Shown: positions 6,146-8,030 of the stretch, in pieces | Numbering within the stretch: position 1 is the stretch's first letter | Layout: the number at the start of each line of letters is the position of its first letter | Source: Bacillota bacterium | Lineage (GTDB): Bacteria; Bacillota; Clostridia; Acetivibrionales; DSM-2933 | Direction of reading: 5' to 3' | DNA length: 8,030 bases | Assembly (NCBI GenBank): GCA_023441845.1 | Contig: JAEZNF010000144.1 | Coordinates: 1-8,030, forward strand | The notes under the pieces: model-generated | What the model was told of the DNA's origin: nothing | The model's database searches: none | The model's input: the letters and a program-made list of their open reading frames with translations, nothing else | Program-made: the position numbers and the translations under genes

Positions 6146-6461
6146 CTTCGTTTGCCTCCTTTACAATGTTGTTGACTCCTTCGACAAATAAGTACCATTC
6201 CTGTTCGAGCTCAAGTTTTGTCTTAGCGCCCATTTCGGTCAGTTTATAGTACTTTCTCGGTGGCCCTTCCTGGGATTCTTCGAGATACGTTGTAAAATAT
6301 CCCTCGTCTTTTAACCTTTTGAGCAGCGGATAAATTGTGCCTTCTGCGATGGATATGTTTTTTGATATCCGGTTAACAAGCTCATAACCATAGCAGTCTT
6401 TATTGAATAGCATGGACAATACACAAAGCTCAAGAACACCCTTTTTAAACTGTATATTCAT
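6132..6461 (-). CDS. PadR-family transcriptional regulator
   Basis: A 109-residue one-domain winged-helix regulator, the usual size of the short PadR subfamily (PadR-s2). Signature stretches are [15 protein letters not shown] (4-18), [11 protein letters not shown] (23-33), the recognition region [17 protein letters not shown] (39-55), [13 protein letters not shown] (67-79) for the wing, and a C-terminal helix (80-103) for dimerisation. ATG 6461 follows AAAGGAG (6475-6469) by 7 nt; the upstream in-frame ATG at 6509 would place this site inside the gene. As first gene of the operon padR-DUF1700-DUF4097 it probably represses its own operon. Direct and inverted AAGGTA repeats overlapping the promoter (6585-6645) are the natural operator candidates. 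The inducing signal is unknown; the co-encoded membrane proteins suggest an envelope-related cue. Confidence 0.93.
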   Translation of the reverse strand: MNIQFKKGVLELCVLSMLFNKDCYGYELVNRISKNISIAEGTIYPLLKRLKDEGYFTTYLEESQEGPPRKYYKLTEMGAKTKLELEQEWYLFVEGVNNIVKEANEGEKG

Positions 6462-6500
6462 TTGAATCTCCTTTCTATGAATATTTCTTTGAAAATTGTT

Positions 6501-6532
6501 CAGCTTCACATAACAAAAATATTATGCAGCTG
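6501..6532 (-). other. Hairpin in the padR leader
   Basis: CAGCT (6501-6505) pairs with AGCTG (6528-6532), and inside it CATAA (6509-6513) pairs with TTATG (6522-6526). It lies in the untranslated leader of about 100 nt, about 25 nt before the padR ribosome binding site. There is no U-tract, so it is not a terminator; it may affect stability or translation, or mean nothing. Confidence 0.35.
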
Positions 6533-6565
6533 CCTTCTGGTAATTCAATGGGAATTTATTTCATG

Positions 6566-6594
6566 ATTATATAATATCACACACTACCTTTTAA
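6566..6594 (-). promoter_or_regulatory. Probable promoter of the padR operon
   Basis: Reading leftward, TTAAAA (6594-6589), a 17-bp spacer and TATAAT (6571-6566). An overlapping alternative is TTGTGT (6600-6595), 17 bp, TATTAT (6577-6572). A second possible promoter lies upstream with -10 TATAAT at 6629-6624 and a weak -35, TTCGCC. The -35 regions coincide with AAGGTA repeats. Confidence 0.55.
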
Positions 6595-6645
6595 CACAAG
6601 GTACTGAATAAAATTTTTTAGTTATTATAGTAAGGTACTGAATTA
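6585..6645. promoter_or_regulatory. Candidate PadR operator array (AAGGTACTGAAT repeats)
   Basis: AAGGTACTGAAT occurs twice as a direct repeat (6598-6609 and 6632-6643), 34 bp apart. Just beside the first copy is an inverted partner, giving TACCTT-N7-AAGGTA (6585-6603). The inverted site covers the -35 of the proximal padR promoter, and the second direct copy abuts the -10 of the upstream promoter, as expected for autorepression. Assignment to PadR is by position only. Confidence 0.5.
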
Positions 6646-6717
6646 GTGGCGAAAAAGATTTTACATAAGCAAATGTAGTTAAAGCATCTGCATTCTAAGG
6701 ATAAAAGCTGAATTTCC

Positions 6718-6747
6718 CGAAACATATGAATCAATGTATATGTTTTG
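6718..6747 (+). other. Hairpin CGAAACATAT/ATATGTTTTG
   Basis: A 10-bp stem (6718-6727 with 6738-6747, one G-T pair) closes a 10-nt loop. The loop and the start of the 3' arm read AATCAATGTATAT (6729-6741), also found at 912-924 in the hairpin before the methyltransferase gene. It lies upstream of the predicted rightward promoter, so it is DNA-level structure or belongs to another transcript. Confidence 0.35.
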
Positions 6748-6759
6748 AAATATTCAAAA
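6743..6759. promoter_or_regulatory. Palindrome TTTTGAA-ATA-TTCAAAA, possible regulator site
   Basis: A perfect 7-bp inverted repeat with a 3-bp centre, centred about 63 bp before the predicted transcription start of the small membrane protein gene, a common position for activator sites. AT-rich palindromes arise by chance, so support is modest. Confidence 0.35.
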
Positions 6760-6778
6760 TGAATGCCAAATATATAGT

Positions 6779-6807
6779 TTGAACTTTGGTTGTTTTAATA
6801 TTACAAT
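6779..6807 (+). promoter_or_regulatory. Sigma-A-type promoter of the small membrane protein gene
   Basis: TTGAAC (6779-6784), a 17-bp spacer and TACAAT (6802-6807) are close to consensus, giving a leader of about 60 nt before ATG 6874. It probably also serves the DUF985 gene 36 bp further on. Confidence 0.65.
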
Positions 6808-6823
6808 ATACATAGATGTATAT
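6806..6823. promoter_or_regulatory. Perfect palindrome ATATACAT-AG-ATGTATAT over the start region, candidate operator
   Basis: An 8-bp perfect inverted repeat with a 2-bp centre begins in the last two bases of the -10 box and covers the expected transcription start, a classic repressor position. Its ATACAT/ATGTAT halves contain the ACAT/ATGT words reported for some PadR-type operators, though with different spacing. The cognate regulator is unknown. Confidence 0.5.
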
Positions 6824-6873
6824 AGAATGTTTAAAATAATCGAAGTAAAAATACTTTGAAAGGGTGATTAAAT

Positions 6874-7146
6874 ATGGGAAGTTTGGTAGCGATTGCAGCA
6901 TTGTTTTTTGTGGGATTACTGATTCTGAATGTGTTTAAGAATGCGGGGCTGCAGCGTAATTCCGATACGAGAAGATCGGGTAATACCTTTTTCTTTAATG
7001 ATTTTAACAGTGACAGTTATTTGCCTCAAAACGGGGATATTGACAGCGATAATCAAGATAATAATCCTAAAGATTGCGGTTGTGACAACGGTGGTTCGGA
7101 TTCTTGTGATAGTGGCTGTGATTCGGGAAGCAGTAGTACTGATTGA
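6874..7146 (+). CDS. Small single-pass membrane protein with Asp/Ser/Gly/Cys-rich tail, function unknown
   Basis: A 90-residue protein that I do not recognise as a named family. Residues 3-21 are a hydrophobic helix (SLVAIAALFFVGLLILNVF), followed by a basic patch (KNAGLQRNSDTRR), an Asn/Phe/Asp-rich linker and a tail from about 54 very rich in Asp, Ser, Gly and Asn. Four Cys (68, 70, 78, 82) sit in the last 23 residues in a DCGC...CDSGC pattern; there are no others. ATG 6874 follows AAAGGG (6859-6864) by 9 nt. It has its own promoter with a palindrome over the start site and lies 36 bp before the DUF985 gene, probably one transcript. The basic patch after the helix suggests a cytoplasmic tail, in which case the cysteines could bind metal; this is inference. 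Confidence 0.72.
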   Translation: MGSLVAIAALFFVGLLILNVFKNAGLQRNSDTRRSGNTFFFNDFNSDSYLPQNGDIDSDNQDNNPKDCGCDNGGSDSCDSGCDSGSSSTD

Positions 7147-7182
7147 CCAAACAGCTAATTCTTTTTAAAAGGAGAGATTTAA

Positions 7183-7686
7183 TTGCTTACAGCTCAACAA
7201 GTTATAGAAATTCTTAATCTCAAACCCCACCCGGCAGAGGGCGGATATTTCTCGGAGTATTACAGGTGTACCGAGAATATTACAAAATCGGCATTACCGG
7301 AGCGTTATCATAGAGAAAGGTCCATGTCGACCGCTATATATTATATGTTAACGCCGGATTCATTTTCGGCTATGCATGTGCTTGAGTCCGATGAAATTTT
7401 TCATTATTATTTGGGCGATCCTGTAGAAATATTACTGCTTTATCCTGATGGAACAGGTGAAGTAAAAACATTGGGGCAGGATATATTAAACGGTATGCAG
7501 CTTCAGGTAGTTGTTCCAAAGGGGGTTTGGCAGGGATCAAGGCTAAAATCAGGAGGGAACTTTGCTTTGATGGGTACAACCGTTGCCCCCGGGTTTGATT
7601 ATGACGATTTTAAAGATGGAAGCCGTGAGGAGCTAATCAGGGAATATCCTTCTTATAAAGAGCTTATTACAGCGCTTTCGAGATAA
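7183..7686 (+). CDS. Cupin-fold DUF985 (Cupin_5) family protein
   Basis: A 167-residue soluble protein matching the DUF985/YML079w-like cupin family along its whole length: HPAEGGYFSEYYR (16-28), STAIYYML (49-56), HVLESDEIFHYYLGDP (65-80), VPKGVWQGS (111-119) and GTTVAPGFDYDDF (131-143). The family has a double-stranded beta-helix fold related to sugar epimerases and seed globulins, but its substrate is not established, so no reaction is assigned. The start is TTG 7183: AAAAGGAG (7167-7174) lies 8 nt upstream and the conserved N-terminal helix begins there. It follows the small membrane protein gene by 36 bp and probably shares its promoter. No clear terminator follows before the tRNA promoter. 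Confidence 0.9.
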   Translation: MLTAQQVIEILNLKPHPAEGGYFSEYYRCTENITKSALPERYHRERSMSTAIYYMLTPDSFSAMHVLESDEIFHYYLGDPVEILLLYPDGTGEVKTLGQDILNGMQLQVVVPKGVWQGSRLKSGGNFALMGTTVAPGFDYDDFKDGSREELIREYPSYKELITALSR

Positions 7687-7724
7687 ATTAGAATAAAATT
7701 TATTTTTTGGAATTGAAAACATCA

Positions 7725-7753
7725 TTGACAAGATGTCATATCTAATGTAAAAT
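7725..7753 (+). promoter_or_regulatory. Promoter of the tRNA-Ser gene
   Basis: TTGACA (7725-7730, exact consensus -35), a 17-bp spacer and TAAAAT (7748-7753). Transcription would begin near 7760, giving a 5' leader of about 33 nt removed during tRNA maturation. Confidence 0.8.
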
Positions 7754-7792
7754 ATAAAAGCGGTTTAGGGAGTTACTAATTTAATAGTCTAT

Positions 7793-7883
7793 GGAGAGAT
7801 GGCTGAGCTGGTCTAAGGCGCACGACTGGAAATCGTGTGAACTGTTAAAGGTTCCGAGAGTTCGAATCTCTCTCTCTCCGCCA
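7793..7883 (+). tRNA. tRNA-Ser (anticodon GGA)
   Basis: The acceptor stem GGAGAGA (7793-7799) pairs with TCTCTCC (7873-7879), followed by discriminator G and an encoded CCA (7881-7883). The anticodon stem CACGA/TCGTG (7821-7825 with 7833-7837) encloses CTGGAAA, giving anticodon GGA (7828-7830), which reads UCC and UCU. The long class II variable arm (GAAC 7839-7842 with GTTC 7851-7854) and the T-arm GAGAG-TTCGAAT-CTCTC (7856-7872) are intact. It appears complete and functional. Confidence 0.97.
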
Positions 7884-7924
7884 AATGATGGGCTTTGTCG
7901 ATAACGATGAAGCCCATCATTTTT
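7884..7924 (+). terminator. Intrinsic terminator of tRNA-Ser
   Basis: AATGATGGGCTT (7884-7895) pairs perfectly with AAGCCCATCATT (7910-7921), with a small TCG/CGA extension in the loop, followed by a run of five T (7920-7924). It begins directly after the CCA end. Confidence 0.9.
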
Positions 7925-7948
7925 GCAAACATGTGGTAAAAACCGTGA

Positions 7949-7970
7949 TTTTCTAACATTTTTCTAACAT
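7949..7970. repeat. 11-bp tandem direct repeat (TTTTCTAACAT x2)
   Basis: Two exact adjacent copies (7949-7959 and 7960-7970), flanked on both sides by GATT (7947-7950 and 7972-7975). The stretch 7925-8030 otherwise shows no gene. Its position just beyond a tRNA gene, a frequent integration target, makes recombinase-site or element-remnant origin possible but unproven. Confidence 0.5.
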
Positions 7971-8030
7971 TGATTAAAAAAGGCCATTTCATGCGGATTA
8001 GTACATTTATTAATTCGGGTTCATTAACGC

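Larger units (their letters stand above)
6462..6873. other. Divergent regulatory spacer between padR and the small membrane protein gene
   Basis: A 412-bp AT-rich spacer with no credible ORF. From left to right it holds the padR leader hairpin, the padR promoter and AAGGTA repeats, an unassigned stretch (6646-6717), a hairpin at 6718-6747, a palindrome at 6743-6759, the rightward promoter (6779-6807) and a palindrome over its start region (6806-6823). Confidence 0.6.

Noticed and set aside
6929..7168. Alternative frame overlapping the small membrane protein gene
   Set aside because: The other frame starts at an ATG with a proper ribosome binding site and promoter and has a coherent TM helix; this one is an out-of-frame shadow of its low-complexity tail.
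7780..8028. Leftward open frame running through the tRNA and its terminator
   Set aside because: It is antisense to an intact tRNA and terminator, a well-known source of spurious ORFs, and shows no recognisable domain; the integrase-like look of its start is too weak to call.

Overview
The window looks like chromosomal DNA from a low-GC, Gram-positive anaerobe of the Clostridia. Strong AGGAGG-type ribosome binding sites, sigma-A-like promoters, AT-rich spacers and the gene families present support this. A eukaryote-like homodimeric NADP isocitrate dehydrogenase at the left edge fits the Acetivibrio/Ruminiclostridium group, but the genus is inference only.

Layout. Bases 1-393 hold the 3' end of icd, followed by a terminator-like inverted repeat. 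A 574-bp gene-poor spacer (394-967) contains a long imperfect inverted repeat (arms 647-676 and 828-858) that no gene explains. A rightward set follows: a SAM-dependent methyltransferase with an unusual start, an HTH/WYL transcription regulator, and a stand-alone GyrI-like effector-binding protein. The last gene is preceded by a palindrome placed to act as an operator. A strong hairpin (3280-3328) separates this set from leftward genes: an AI-2E-family permease, then the operon padR > HAAS/DUF1700 membrane protein > DUF4097 beta-repeat membrane protein, which ends in a large terminator.

A 412-bp divergent spacer (6462-6873) carries promoters and operator-like repeats for both directions. Rightward from it lie a small one-TM protein with an Asp/Ser/Gly/Cys tail and a DUF985 cupin. 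A complete tRNA-Ser(GGA) with its own promoter and terminator follows, and then a short stretch with an 11-bp tandem repeat.

How the genes may work together. The WYL regulator and GyrI-like protein form a small-molecule-responsive pair like Bacillus subtilis yobV/yobU. The padR operon looks like an autoregulated envelope-sensing unit with tightly coupled genes; its DUF4097 product has a ladder of alternating TTSGD/VSGD motifs and a 111-bp internal duplication. No CRISPR array, transposase or complete mobile element is visible. The least explained items are the inverted-repeat element, the methyltransferase start, the promoter-region palindromes, and a hairpin type that appears in both large spacers.
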